The translations under genes and the position numbers were made by a program. The notes beneath the pieces are model-generated. The model was not told the origin of the DNA. It did no database searches and saw only the letters and a list, made by a program, of their open reading frames with translations. Positions 8,306-15,363 of a DNA stretch of 21,937 nucleotides are shown piece after piece (the stretch's first letter is position 1; the number at the start of each line of letters is the position of its first letter). The DNA is from Oxalobacteraceae bacterium UBA6704 (GTDB taxonomy: Bacteria; Pseudomonadota; Gammaproteobacteria; Burkholderiales; Burkholderiaceae_D): assembly GCA_002454505.1 (NCBI GenBank), contig DKJA01000153.1, positions 1-21,937 on the forward strand. Direction: 5' to 3'.

Positions 8306-9208
8306 TCAGCCCCGCGGGTGATGTACCGCATGCAGCTGTTTCAGCCGTTCGCGCGCCACGTGCGTGTAGATCTGCGTGGTGGAGATGTCCGAGTGGCCCA
8401 GCAGCAGCTGCACCACGCGCAGGTCGGCGCCGTGATTGAGCAGGTGCGTGGCGAACGCGTGGCGCAGCGTGTGCGGTGACAGCGGTGTCGTGATGCCCGC
8501 CCGCTGCGCCTGTTTTTTGACGACCACCCAGAACATTTGCCGCGTCATCGGCCCGCCGCGGCCCGTGACGAACAGCGCGTCGTCCTGCTGGCCGTTGAGG
8601 ATCGCGCCGCGCGCGTCGCGCACATAGCGTTCGATCCACTGGCGCGCCTCGCCGCCGAACGGCACCAGCCGCGCCTTGGAACCCTTGCCGGTCACGCGCA
8701 GCACGCCCTCGTTCATGCCCAGTTCCGTGATCTTCAGCGCCACCAGTTCCGACACGCGCAAGCCGCTCGCATACATCAGCTCCAGCATCGTGCGGTCGCG
8801 GATGCCCAGCGGCTCGCGCACGTCCGGCGCGGCCAGCAGTGCCTCCACCTGCTGTTCGGACAGCGTGTGCACGAACCGCGCCGGCTGCTTGGCCGACGCC
8901 AGTTTAAGACAGGGATCTTCGGCGATGCGCTGCTGGCGCAGCGCGTGCTGGTAGAAGCGCTTCAGCACCGACAGCCGCCGGTTCGACGATGTCGCCTTGG
9001 TATCGTCGTGCCGCGCCGCGAAGTAGGCATCGATGTCGGCCTGGGCGACGGCCAGCAGGCCGTCCACCTGCGGCCGCATCGCCTGCAGCCAGGTGGCGAA
9101 CAGGCGCAGGTCGCGGCGGTAAGCGTCGAGCGAGTTCTTCGCCAGGCCGTCTTCCAGCCACAGCGCGTCGCAGAACGCGTCGATCAGAGCAGGGTCGGTT
9201 GCTGCCAT
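8306..9208 (-). CDS. xerD: Site-specific tyrosine recombinase XerD
   Basis: This 300-aa tyrosine recombinase should act with XerC at dif to resolve chromosome dimers at division. The N-terminal SAM-like core-binding domain (about 5-95) is followed by the catalytic domain (about 110-300). All six catalytic residues are in place: R151 (SGLRVSE), K175 (GKGSKAR), H246 and R249 (HTLRH), H272 (LLGHSD) and nucleophile Y281 (QIYTHV). These lie within 2-3 residues of the E. coli XerD positions, and the C-terminus HHPRG is XerD-like rather than XerC-like. I chose the ATG at 9208 by family length; the frame stays open upstream. This start overlaps the end of ogt by 25 bp, suggesting translational coupling. 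No integron or phage genes are nearby, favouring the housekeeping recombinase. Confidence 0.95.
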   Translation of the reverse strand: MAATDPALIDAFCDALWLEDGLAKNSLDAYRRDLRLFATWLQAMRPQVDGLLAVAQADIDAYFAARHDDTKATSSNRRLSVLKRFYQHALRQQRIAEDPCLKLASAKQPARFVHTLSEQQVEALLAAPDVREPLGIRDRTMLELMYASGLRVSELVALKITELGMNEGVLRVTGKGSKARLVPFGGEARQWIERYVRDARGAILNGQQDDALFVTGRGGPMTRQMFWVVVKKQAQRAGITTPLSPHTLRHAFATHLLNHGADLRVVQLLLGHSDISTTQIYTHVARERLKQLHAVHHPRG

Positions 9209-9738
9209 GCGTATTCGCGGTGGCCTTCGTGGGCCAGCAGCCAGCGTTTGACGTCCAGCGTGAAGCCGTTGCGGTCGTCGCTGCCGGCGAAGCCGCCCAG
9301 CCCTGCCGCGCCGGTGACGCGGTGGCACGGAATCACGAGGGGGAAATAATTGGCGCCGCAGGCCTGCCCGACGGCGCGCGGCATCGACGCGACGAACCTG
9401 GCGATCTCGCCATAGGTGCGCACGTCGCCGCGGGGAATGGCGCTGATCGCATCCCACACCTTGCGCTGGAACGGACTGCCCAGCCGGGCCAGCGGCAGGT
9501 CGAAGACGAAGTCGGCATCGTCGCAATAGCGCAGCACCTGGCGCGCCGTTTCCTCGGCGACAGCATTCTGCGGCGCCTTGTCGCCATAGCCGGCCGGCAC
9601 ATAGACCAGCTCGGTGACGACGGCGCCGCCGGTGCGGATGCCGAGCGCGCCGAACGGCGTCGGCACGATTGCATCGAACAGTTCGTTGGCGTGTTGTATT
9701 TTGCTCACATTTATCTTCAGGACCAGGGTATCGAGCAT
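9184..9738 (-). CDS. ogt: Methylated-DNA--[protein]-cysteine S-methyltransferase (O6-alkylguanine repair)
   Basis: This suicide repair protein moves the alkyl group from O6-methylguanine (and O4-methylthymine) to its own cysteine. With the ATG at 9738 it has 184 residues. The C-terminal domain (about 88-172) has the winged-helix recognition segment (RGDVRTYGEIARF), the RAVGQACGAN helix with the arginine finger, and the acceptor in IPCHRV (C138). The N-terminal domain is the poorly conserved ribonuclease-H-like fold. No AdaA-type metal-binding or AraC domain is attached, so this is the constitutive Ogt type and not Ada. The start is not certain: the ATG at 9738 lacks a good Shine-Dalgarno and a GTG at 9708 would give 174 residues. 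It overlaps xerD downstream by 25 bp. Upstream lies repeat R3, unusually on the 5' side of a gene. Confidence 0.94.
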   Translation of the reverse strand: MLDTLVLKINVSKIQHANELFDAIVPTPFGALGIRTGGAVVTELVYVPAGYGDKAPQNAVAEETARQVLRYCDDADFVFDLPLARLGSPFQRKVWDAISAIPRGDVRTYGEIARFVASMPRAVGQACGANYFPLVIPCHRVTGAAGLGGFAGSDDRNGFTLDVKRWLLAHEGHREYAWQQPTLL

Positions 9739-9759
9739 GCTACAGCATTCGATGCGGGA

Positions 9760-9873
9760 TGGGGACTGTCCCCGGCTTAATGGGGCCTGTCCCCGGGGTT
9801 GTCGTTCTCACCAGTCAAAACCAACCCCGGGGACAGCCGGATCGCCGTACCGCCCCTCCGGGGACAGTCCCCC
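9760..9873. repeat. Intergenic palindromic repeat, copy R3
   Basis: It is bounded by GGGGACTGTCCCC (9761-9773) and GGGGACAGTCCCC (9860-9872). The inner arms GGGGTTG (9795-9801) and CAACCCC (9822-9828) pair over 7 bp, but the next bases do not, unlike in R2 and R5. It lies immediately upstream of ogt and directly beside the T-tract of a leftward terminator, so it sits between two transcription units on the same strand and any ogt promoter must be in or very near it. Confidence 0.88.
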
Positions 9874-9901
9874 AAAAAAAAACGCACCCAAGGGTGCGTT
9901 T
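9874..9901 (-). terminator. Intrinsic terminator for leftward transcription
   Basis: On the minus strand a perfect 10-bp inverted repeat (AAACGCACCC / GGGTGCGTTT, 9880-9889 and 9892-9901) is followed by nine consecutive T. The two-base centre means the real loop is probably four bases with an 8-9 bp stem. It ends whatever is transcribed leftward across 9900-10240: dctPQM read-through or a separate small transcript. Confidence 0.9.
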
Positions 9902-10107
9902 CAACTCATGCTTTGGCGCGGTACCGGTTGTTTGGTCCCGCCGCGGCAAGGCTTTTGGCCGCCTGCGGCAGTGATGCCAACAACATACTGTGAACCGCGT
10001 GTCTCCTCGATATATTCGCCGTCTCCGGCTGCCGTTTTTATATACCACTCCCCACAAATTCGCGTATTCCTTGCTACTTTGGTGCATAAGCTTATTTGCT
10101 GCACCAA
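9901..10107 (-). CDS. Possible small ORF (68 codons) ending at the terminator; unidentified
   Basis: This frame gives a plausible mixed-composition peptide (RICGEWYIKTAAGDGEYIEE in the middle) whose TGA stop abuts the 9874-9901 terminator hairpin, as real genes often do. The start is the weak point: only TTG (10107) or GTG (10104) is available, with no Shine-Dalgarno. A good Shine-Dalgarno (GGGAGGG) does sit before an ATG at 10127, but that frame stops after 11 codons (10092-10127). The locus may therefore be a frameshifted remnant, a short leader plus a coupled gene, or a non-coding RNA. I do not recognise the product. The DNA around 10000-10200 is clearly richer in AT than its surroundings. 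Confidence 0.3.
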   Translation of the reverse strand: MVQQISLCTKVARNTRICGEWYIKTAAGDGEYIEETRGSQYVVGITAAGGQKPCRGGTKQPVPRQSMS

Positions 10108-10127
10108 ACAGGAGCGAGGGCAATCAT
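10092..10127 (-). CDS. Possible 11-codon leader ORF with strong Shine-Dalgarno
   Basis: The peptide would be MIALAPVWCSK, ending in TAA. GGGAGGG lies about 7 bp before the ATG, the best ribosome binding signal in this 500-bp gap. It overlaps the upstream end of the 68-codon frame in a different phase. It could be a leader peptide or the broken start of a frameshifted gene. Confidence 0.25.
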   Translation of the reverse strand: MIALAPVWCSK

Positions 10128-10241
10128 AACTGATCCCTCCCCGATTTTCTCCTGTTTTTTTATAGCATTAAAATATTTACTTGAAGGCTAAAGTAATCCA
10201 GCCACAAGCGGCGAAATTGTGCTAAGCCGGCCGCGTCATTC
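10108..10241. other. AT-rich intergenic stretch downstream of dctM, probable leftward promoter region
   Basis: This stretch contains runs such as AAATATTT and a minus-strand TATAAA (complement of 10159-10164) with only a weak -35 candidate 16 bp away (CTTCAA), upstream of the GGGAGGG/ATG at 10127. On the plus strand ACAGGAG and CTCCTGT (ending near 10154) could pair across a 40-nt insert and are followed by seven T, a possible rightward terminator. No clear terminator directly follows dctM. Confidence 0.35.
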
Positions 10242-11531
10242 TCAGCCCGGTGCGCCGTAGATCAGGTGCGGCAGCCACAGCGAGATTTGCGGCACGTAGG
10301 TGATCAGCCCCAGGAAGCCCAGCATCGTCAGCAGCCACGGCATCACGGCCACGGTCAGCTCGGAAATGCCCATCTTCGTGATGCCGGACGCCACGTACAG
10401 GTTCAGCCCCACCGGCGGGTGGCACATGCCCACTTCCATGTTGACGACGATCAGGATGCCGAAGTGGATCGGGTCGATGCCCAGCGCCACCGCCACCGGG
10501 AACAGGATCGGCGCCATGATCAGCACGATCGACGACGGCTCCATGAAATTGCCGGCCGCCAGCAGGATCAGGTTGACCACCAGCAGGAACGCCACCTGGC
10601 CCAGGCCCTGCGCCGTCAGCCATGCCGCCATTTCCTGCGGAATGTTTTCGCTGGTCATCAGGAACGAGAACAGCACGGCATTCGTGATGATATACAGCAG
10701 CATGGCCGACATCGACGCGGAGTCCAGCAGCACCTTGCCGACCTGCCGGATCTTCAGGTCCTTGTAGACGAACACGGCAATGACGAACGCATACACCGCC
10801 GCCATCGCCGCCGCTTCCGTCGGCGTGAACACGCCCGAGTAGATGCCGCCCATCACGATGACGATCAGCAGCAGGCCCCAGGCGCTCTTGCGGAAGGCGG
10901 CCAGGCGTTCGCCCCAGGTGGCTTTCTTCATGCGCGGATAGTTGTTCTTCTTCGCCAGCACCCACGTCGTCAGGCCCAGCAGGAAAGCCAGCATCAGGCC
11001 GGGAATCACGCCGGCCATGAACAGCGCGCCCACCGACGTATTGGTGGTCACCGAATACATCACCATCACGATCGACGGCGGGATCAGGATGCCCAGCGCG
11101 CCGGACGTGGTGATCACGCCCGCGCCGAAGCGCTTCGGATAGCCCTGCTTGACCATGGCCGGCAGGATGATCGAACCGATCGCCACCACCGTCGCCGGGC
11201 TGGAGCCGGACACGGCCGCGAACAGCGCGCAGGCCATCACGCCGGCCAGCGCCAGGCCGCCGTGCCAGTGGCCCACGCAGGAGCTGGCGAAGTTGATCAT
11301 CCGCCGCGCCACGCCGCCGTGCGTCAGGAAGTTCCCCGCCAAAATAAAGAACGGAATGGCCATGATCTCGAACTTCTCGATGCCGGTGAACAGCTTCAGC
11401 GCCACCGATTCGATCGGCACGTTGGTCATCGTGAACAGGAACGTCAGCACGGTCAGGCCGAGCGAGATGGAGATTGGCATGCCGGTCAGCATCAGCACCA
11501 GCAGCAATACGAAAATGATCAGCGCGTTCAT
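10242..11531 (-). CDS. dctM: TRAP C4-dicarboxylate transporter, large permease subunit DctM
   Basis: This 429-aa protein is the main translocating subunit of a tripartite ATP-independent periplasmic transporter, which takes up succinate, malate, fumarate or related acids using the sodium gradient. It is hydrophobic throughout, with about a dozen membrane spans from residue 1 to the C-terminus. Family signatures include IPFFILAGNFLTHGG, AAVSGSSPATVVAIGSI, ILIPPSIVMVMYSV, GVFTPTEAAAMAAVYA and MEVGMCHPPVGLNLYV, where the GSSPA and PPVGLNL re-entrant hairpins contribute to substrate and Na+ sites. Length matches the family. Its ATG overlaps the dctQ stop in an ATGA arrangement, so translation is coupled. 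It is the last gene of dctPQM; the next strong leftward terminator is about 340 bp downstream. Confidence 0.97.
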   Translation of the reverse strand: MNALIIFVLLLVLMLTGMPISISLGLTVLTFLFTMTNVPIESVALKLFTGIEKFEIMAIPFFILAGNFLTHGGVARRMINFASSCVGHWHGGLALAGVMACALFAAVSGSSPATVVAIGSIILPAMVKQGYPKRFGAGVITTSGALGILIPPSIVMVMYSVTTNTSVGALFMAGVIPGLMLAFLLGLTTWVLAKKNNYPRMKKATWGERLAAFRKSAWGLLLIVIVMGGIYSGVFTPTEAAAMAAVYAFVIAVFVYKDLKIRQVGKVLLDSASMSAMLLYIITNAVLFSFLMTSENIPQEMAAWLTAQGLGQVAFLLVVNLILLAAGNFMEPSSIVLIMAPILFPVAVALGIDPIHFGILIVVNMEVGMCHPPVGLNLYVASGITKMGISELTVAVMPWLLTMLGFLGLITYVPQISLWLPHLIYGAPG

Positions 11532-12088
11532 GCCTTGGCTCCCTTGACTTCGTCTTCCAGGCCTTCGACGTGCGAATGGTCATGTTTCGGCAGCTCGCCG
11601 GTGCGAATGAACTGCACCATCACCTGCAGGAAGCGGAAGCACATCAGGTAGGAACCGCAGGGCACGGCCAGGTAGACCAGCCACATCGGCACTTCCAGGT
11701 CGGCCGAAGTTTGCTCGGTGTGGCCGATTTCCCACACGAACGAGGCGCCCAGCGTGCCGACGATGCCGGTAAACAGCGCGCCGGCCAGCAGGCCGAACAC
11801 GATGAACTTGTTGCGCCATGGCGTGGACAGCCGGTTGATGACGACATCGACGCCGACGTGGATGCCGGTGCGCACGCCGTAGGCGGCGCCGAACTTGGCC
11901 ATCCAGACGAACATGTAGATGCACAGTTCTTGTGCCCAGCTCGTGTTGATCAGAATGAGTTCGTCCTGCAGCCACGGAATGGGCAGGCCGGACAGGTAGC
12001 GGTGCACCACCGCCACGAAAATGATGAAGGTGGCTGCGCCCATCAGGGTCGCAATGATCCACTCTTCCAGGTGGTCCAGGAATTTCAT
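11528..12088 (-). CDS. dctQ: TRAP C4-dicarboxylate transporter, small permease subunit DctQ
   Basis: This 186-aa membrane protein is the small subunit that pairs with DctM in the inner membrane. Four hydrophobic spans are visible: the first near residues 13-33 (WIIATLMGAATFIIFVAVVH), a second over ELCIYMFVWMAKFGAAYGV, a third over FIVFGLLAGALFTGIVGTL, and a fourth over MWLVYLAVPCGSYLMCFRFL. The DctQ-typical RTGIHVGVDVV loop follows the second. I chose the ATG at 12088 because homology begins at MKFLDHLEEW and a GAGAGAC ribosome site precedes it; the frame stays open to 12136. The acidic C-terminal tail has no assigned role. It is 106 bp downstream of dctP, with an inverted repeat in the gap, and overlaps dctM by 4 bp. 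Confidence 0.95.
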   Translation of the reverse strand: MKFLDHLEEWIIATLMGAATFIIFVAVVHRYLSGLPIPWLQDELILINTSWAQELCIYMFVWMAKFGAAYGVRTGIHVGVDVVINRLSTPWRNKFIVFGLLAGALFTGIVGTLGASFVWEIGHTEQTSADLEVPMWLVYLAVPCGSYLMCFRFLQVMVQFIRTGELPKHDHSHVEGLEDEVKGAKA

Positions 12089-12105
12089 GGGTGTCTCTCG
12101 GAGGG

Positions 12106-12124
12106 GCCGGCAGGCGTTGCCGGC
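12106..12124 (-). promoter_or_regulatory. Hairpin in the dctP-dctQ gap
   Basis: GCCGGCA and TGCCGGC form a perfect 7-bp inverted repeat around a 5-base loop, 18 bp before the dctQ start and just upstream of its ribosome site. No T-tract follows on the minus strand, so it is not a classical terminator. Such hairpins between a binding-protein gene and its permease genes often protect the upstream mRNA and allow more binding protein to be made; that role here is inference. Confidence 0.5.
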
Positions 12125-12194
12125 AAACAGAAACACGGGGACGGCAGGACACCGCCCCCGCGGCCTGAATCAATTCACTGCGCTTGCGTGACGA

Positions 12195-13187
12195 TCACTT
12201 GGCGCGTTCCTTGCTGATCGCATTGACCAGGTCGGCGCCGATACGGCTTTCCATCTGCTTGTGCACGGGCAGCAGCACTTTCTGCCATGCCGCCTGCTCC
12301 TGCGGGGTCAGCGTGTAGAAGGTGGTGCGGCCGGCCTTCTTCATCGCTTCGACCGCCATGTCGTTGTCGCGCTGGGCGATCGCCTTTTCATACGTGGTGG
12401 CTTCGCGCATCGCGCCTTCCAGCGCCGAGCGGATGTCGGCCGGCAGGCCATCCCAGAACTTCTTGTTGACGATCACCGCGTAGCCCAGGTAGCCGTGGTT
12501 CGACAACGTGGCGTACTTCTGCACTTCGTGCATCTTCTGGGTGTACATGTTCGACGGCGGGTTCTCGGTGCCGTCCACGACGCCCGTCTGCAGCGCCTGG
12601 TACACCTCGGAGAAGGCCAGCACCTGCGGGTTGGCGCCCAGTGCGCGCATCTGCGCGTCCAGCACTTTCGACGACTGGATGCGCATCTTGATGCCGCGGA
12701 AATCGGCCGGATTCTTCAGCGGCTTGTTGGCCGACATGATCTTGAAGCCGTTGTCCCAGTACGCCAGGCCGGTGATGCCCTTCGGTTCCAGCTTCTTCAG
12801 CAGGCCCTTGCCGATCGGCCCTTCCGTCACGTTGTACAGCGCGGTCTTGGTCGGGAAGATGTACGGCAGGTCGAAGACCTCGAACTCCTTCACGCCCAGC
12901 GGGCCGAACTTGGCCAGCGACGGCGCCAGCATCTGCACGGCGCCCAGCTGCAGCGCTTCCAGTTCTTCCTTGTCCTTGTACAGCTGGCTGTTCGGATACA
13001 CTTCCACCTTCACGCGGCCATTCGTCGCCTTTTCCGCCAGCTGCTTGAAGCGTTCGGCGGCCTGGCCCTTCGGCGTGTCCGTTGCCACGACGTGACTGAA
13101 CTTGATCACGATCGGTGCCTGGGCAAATGCGCTGGAGGTAAAGCAGGCGGCCGCAGACAGTGCGACCAGGATGGTCTTCAACTTCAT
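12195..13187 (-). CDS. dctP: TRAP C4-dicarboxylate periplasmic binding protein DctP
   Basis: This 330-aa extracytoplasmic solute receptor of the DctP/TRAP family captures dicarboxylates for DctQM. A Sec signal peptide (MKLKTILVALSAAACFTSSAFA) is predicted to be cut before Q23. The mature part has the family pattern: IVIKFSHVVATDTPKG at the start, YPNSQLYKDKEELEALQLGAV, then GIKMRIQSSKVLDAQMRALG, whose Arg matches the conserved carboxylate-binding arginine, and FSEVYQALQTGVVDGTENPP with the conserved VDG(T/Q)ENP segment. The ATG at 13187 is preceded by AGGGG at a normal distance. It is the first gene of dctPQM, divergent from the sensor kinase 163 bp away. DctP rather than SiaP or another TRAP receptor is supported by the adjoining DctS/DctR pair; the exact ligand is inferred. 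Confidence 0.95.
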   Translation of the reverse strand: MKLKTILVALSAAACFTSSAFAQAPIVIKFSHVVATDTPKGQAAERFKQLAEKATNGRVKVEVYPNSQLYKDKEELEALQLGAVQMLAPSLAKFGPLGVKEFEVFDLPYIFPTKTALYNVTEGPIGKGLLKKLEPKGITGLAYWDNGFKIMSANKPLKNPADFRGIKMRIQSSKVLDAQMRALGANPQVLAFSEVYQALQTGVVDGTENPPSNMYTQKMHEVQKYATLSNHGYLGYAVIVNKKFWDGLPADIRSALEGAMREATTYEKAIAQRDNDMAVEAMKKAGRTTFYTLTPQEQAAWQKVLLPVHKQMESRIGADLVNAISKERAK

Positions 13188-13350
13188 GTGTGTCCCCTAA
13201 AAAGAGTTGATTTATTATTGGCGGCCTCGTGGAGGATTCCCGACGCCTGTTTTGCTGTTCCATTCTGTACAACGAAATTTCAAGGGGCAACTGTGGAAAA
13301 CCACAATAGGCCGCTTTGCAAAATGTTTACAGAAAATTTACTCTGAGATA
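13188..13350. promoter_or_regulatory. Divergent control region between dctP and dctS, with a 14-bp inverted repeat
   Basis: This 163-bp segment must carry both promoters. It contains the dyad TGTGG-AAAA-CCACA at 13292-13305, a candidate operator for the response regulator encoded by the divergent operon, though similar dyads occur by chance. It is AT-richer than the genes around it (AATAATAAAT near dctP, AAAATTTAC near dctS). No GG-N10-GC sigma-54 element was found. The exact promoters are not resolved. Confidence 0.4.
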
Positions 13351-15336
13351 ATGACCCGCCCTCCTTCCCTGACGGCCCGCCTGCCGTTTCCCAACACCGT
13401 ACGGTGGCTGCTGCCCGTCGTGCTGGTGCTGTTCTTCCTTGCCATCCTGATCTGGCTGCCCTGGCAGGCCCGCCAGATGGAGAGCAGCGAACGGCAGGAA
13501 CAGCTGATCGCCGACACGCTGTGGGTCGAGCAGACCATCCGTTTCCAGCTGGGGCGCCACGAGGAGGATCTGCGCTCCGTCGCCAACGAGATCCTGGCCG
13601 GCGCGTCGACCAAGCGGCTGCACGACCGCATGGAAAGCGAGCTCAAGACGGGCATGGAACTGAAGCGCGTGATGTGGGTGGCGCCGGACGGCCGCATCGC
13701 CGCCTCCAGCGAACTGGCGCCGCCGGAGCAGGCCACGCTGTCGGCCGCCTCGCGCGATGCCGCCGACCGGGCAAGGCGCAGCCACAACGCCGTCTACGCA
13801 CAGCCGGAAATCGAACCGGACCCGGAAAACCCCGCCGGCACGCCCGGCGCGATGATGATGGACTACCACCTGCCGCTGTACCGCAACGACGTGTTCCTCG
13901 GCACGCTGGTGGGCACCTACCAGCTGTCGGCCATCCTGGAAGAGATGGTGCCGTGGTGGTTCGCGCAGGACAACCAGGTCACCCTGCTCGACCGCGACGA
14001 TAAAATTCTCGCCCGCCGCGCCGCCGCCGGGCCGGGCCACGGCGTCTACACGCACAAGCGAGGTCTCGACCTGCCCGGCGCGTCGATCACGCTGATGACG
14101 GACAGCGTCAAGAGCGAGCCGAAGCTGCTGCCGAACCTGCTGGTGGGTTCCGTCATCGCACTGTCGCTGGGCCTGCTGTGGAGCCTGCTGGCGCTGTGGG
14201 GCCACATCTCGCGGCGGCTGGCCGCCGAGGATGCGCTGCGCCAGCAGATGTCGTTCCGCACGGCGATGGAGAACTCGCTCGTCACCGGCCTGCGCGCGCG
14301 CGACCTGGAAGGCCGCATCACCTATGTCAATCCGGCGTTCTGCCAGATGGTCGGCTATTCGGAAGAAGCGCTGGTGGGCCACGCGCCGCCGATGCCCTAC
14401 TGGGCACCGGAAGTGATGACGGAATACCAGCACCGGCTGGCCAACGTGCTGGCCGGCACCGTAACGCCCCAGTTCGAAACGATCTTCCAGCGCCCGGACG
14501 GCAACCGCATCCCCGTGCTGATCTTCGAAGCGCCGCTGGTGGACAACGAGGGCCGCCACACGGGCTGGATGGGCTCGATCCTGGACATCTCCGACCGCAA
14601 GCGCATCGAGGAACTGAACCGCGAGCACCAGGAACAGTTGCAGGCCAGCGCCAGGCTGGCGACGATGGGCGAGATCGCGTCGATGCTGGCGCACGAACTG
14701 AACCAGCCGCTGGCCGCCATCTCCAGCTACACGACGGGCGCACTGAACCTGCTGTCGCGGCCCGGCGTCGATTGCAGCACGCTCAAGCCGGCGCTGGAAC
14801 AGGCCGGCGCCCAGGCGCGCCGTGCCGGGCAGATCATCCGCAGCGTGCACGACTTCGTCCGCAAGCGCGAGGCCGAACGGCGCGACGAGTCGCTGGCAAC
14901 CATGCTCGACGCGGTGCGCGCGCTGATCGAGATGCAGGCGCGCCACTACCAGGTGTCGTTCCAGACCAACATCCCGGCCGACCTGCCGCAGGTGCGTGCC
15001 GACCGGATGATGATCGAGCAGGTGCTGCTGAACCTGACGCGCAATGCCATCGAGTCGATGGCCACGGTGCCGCCGGCGCGCCGCGTGCTGCGGGTGACGG
15101 CCAGCCACGACGTCCCGGCCGGGCAGGTGACCGTGTCGGTCGTCGACAACGGCCACGGCATTGCGCAGGAAGTGGCCGAGCGGCTGTTCTCGCCGTTTTT
15201 CTCGACCAAGGCGGAAGGCATGGGCATGGGCCTGAACATCTGCCGCACCGCCATCGAGTTCCACGGCGGCACGCTGATCCACCGGGACAACCCGCAAGGC
15301 GGTACCATATTCACCTTTACGCTGCCGGCAGCGTAG
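13351..15336 (+). CDS. dctS: Membrane sensor histidine kinase, DctS-like (C4-dicarboxylate sensing)
   Basis: This 661-aa kinase probably senses external dicarboxylates and phosphorylates the next gene product. Order: short basic N-terminus, TM1 (about 18-40), periplasmic sensor region (about 41-255), TM2 (LLVGSVIALSLGLLWSLLAL, about 257-280), cytoplasmic PAS (about 298-415, GRITYVNPAFCQMVGYSEE), HisKA with phospho-acceptor H448 (LAHELNQPLAAIS), and HATPase with N565 (NLTRNAIESM), VVDNGHGI, FSPFFSTK and GMGMGLNIC G-boxes. All catalytic boxes are intact. I chose the ATG at 13351 (GAGATA upstream) because the 48 codons before it have no family features and cover the promoter. It is divergent from dctPQM and 27 bp from the response regulator. 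Naming follows the TRAP-linked DctS; without the TRAP genes it could only be called DctB/DctS-type. Confidence 0.9.
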   Translation: MTRPPSLTARLPFPNTVRWLLPVVLVLFFLAILIWLPWQARQMESSERQEQLIADTLWVEQTIRFQLGRHEEDLRSVANEILAGASTKRLHDRMESELKTGMELKRVMWVAPDGRIAASSELAPPEQATLSAASRDAADRARRSHNAVYAQPEIEPDPENPAGTPGAMMMDYHLPLYRNDVFLGTLVGTYQLSAILEEMVPWWFAQDNQVTLLDRDDKILARRAAAGPGHGVYTHKRGLDLPGASITLMTDSVKSEPKLLPNLLVGSVIALSLGLLWSLLALWGHISRRLAAEDALRQQMSFRTAMENSLVTGLRARDLEGRITYVNPAFCQMVGYSEEALVGHAPPMPYWAPEVMTEYQHRLANVLAGTVTPQFETIFQRPDGNRIPVLIFEAPLVDNEGRHTGWMGSILDISDRKRIEELNREHQEQLQASARLATMGEIASMLAHELNQPLAAISSYTTGALNLLSRPGVDCSTLKPALEQAGAQARRAGQIIRSVHDFVRKREAERRDESLATMLDAVRALIEMQARHYQVSFQTNIPADLPQVRADRMMIEQVLLNLTRNAIESMATVPPARRVLRVTASHDVPAGQVTVSVVDNGHGIAQEVAERLFSPFFSTKAEGMGMGLNICRTAIEFHGGTLIHRDNPQGGTIFTFTLPAA

Positions 15337-15363
15337 TCAGTTCCTTTGTTTCTGGAGAAATTC

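Noticed and set aside
8306..9208. XerD as a phage or integron integrase marking a mobile island
   Set aside because: Catalytic residue positions, length and the HHPRG end match the housekeeping XerD, and the neighbours are repair and core genes with no attachment site or phage genes.
10108..10160. A rightward terminator formed by ACAGGAG and CTCCTGT followed by seven T
   Set aside because: The two arms are separated by about 40 nt and there is no plus-strand gene upstream to terminate, so it is mentioned only as a possibility.
10266..11651. A 461-codon plus-strand open frame opposite dctM
   Set aside because: The composition is dominated by His, Gln and Arg without any motif. DctM on the other strand is unmistakable.
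13207..13350. An N-terminal extension of the sensor kinase starting at 13207
   Set aside because: The extra 48 codons cross the promoter region and have no membrane or domain feature. The ATG at 13351 leads straight into TM1.
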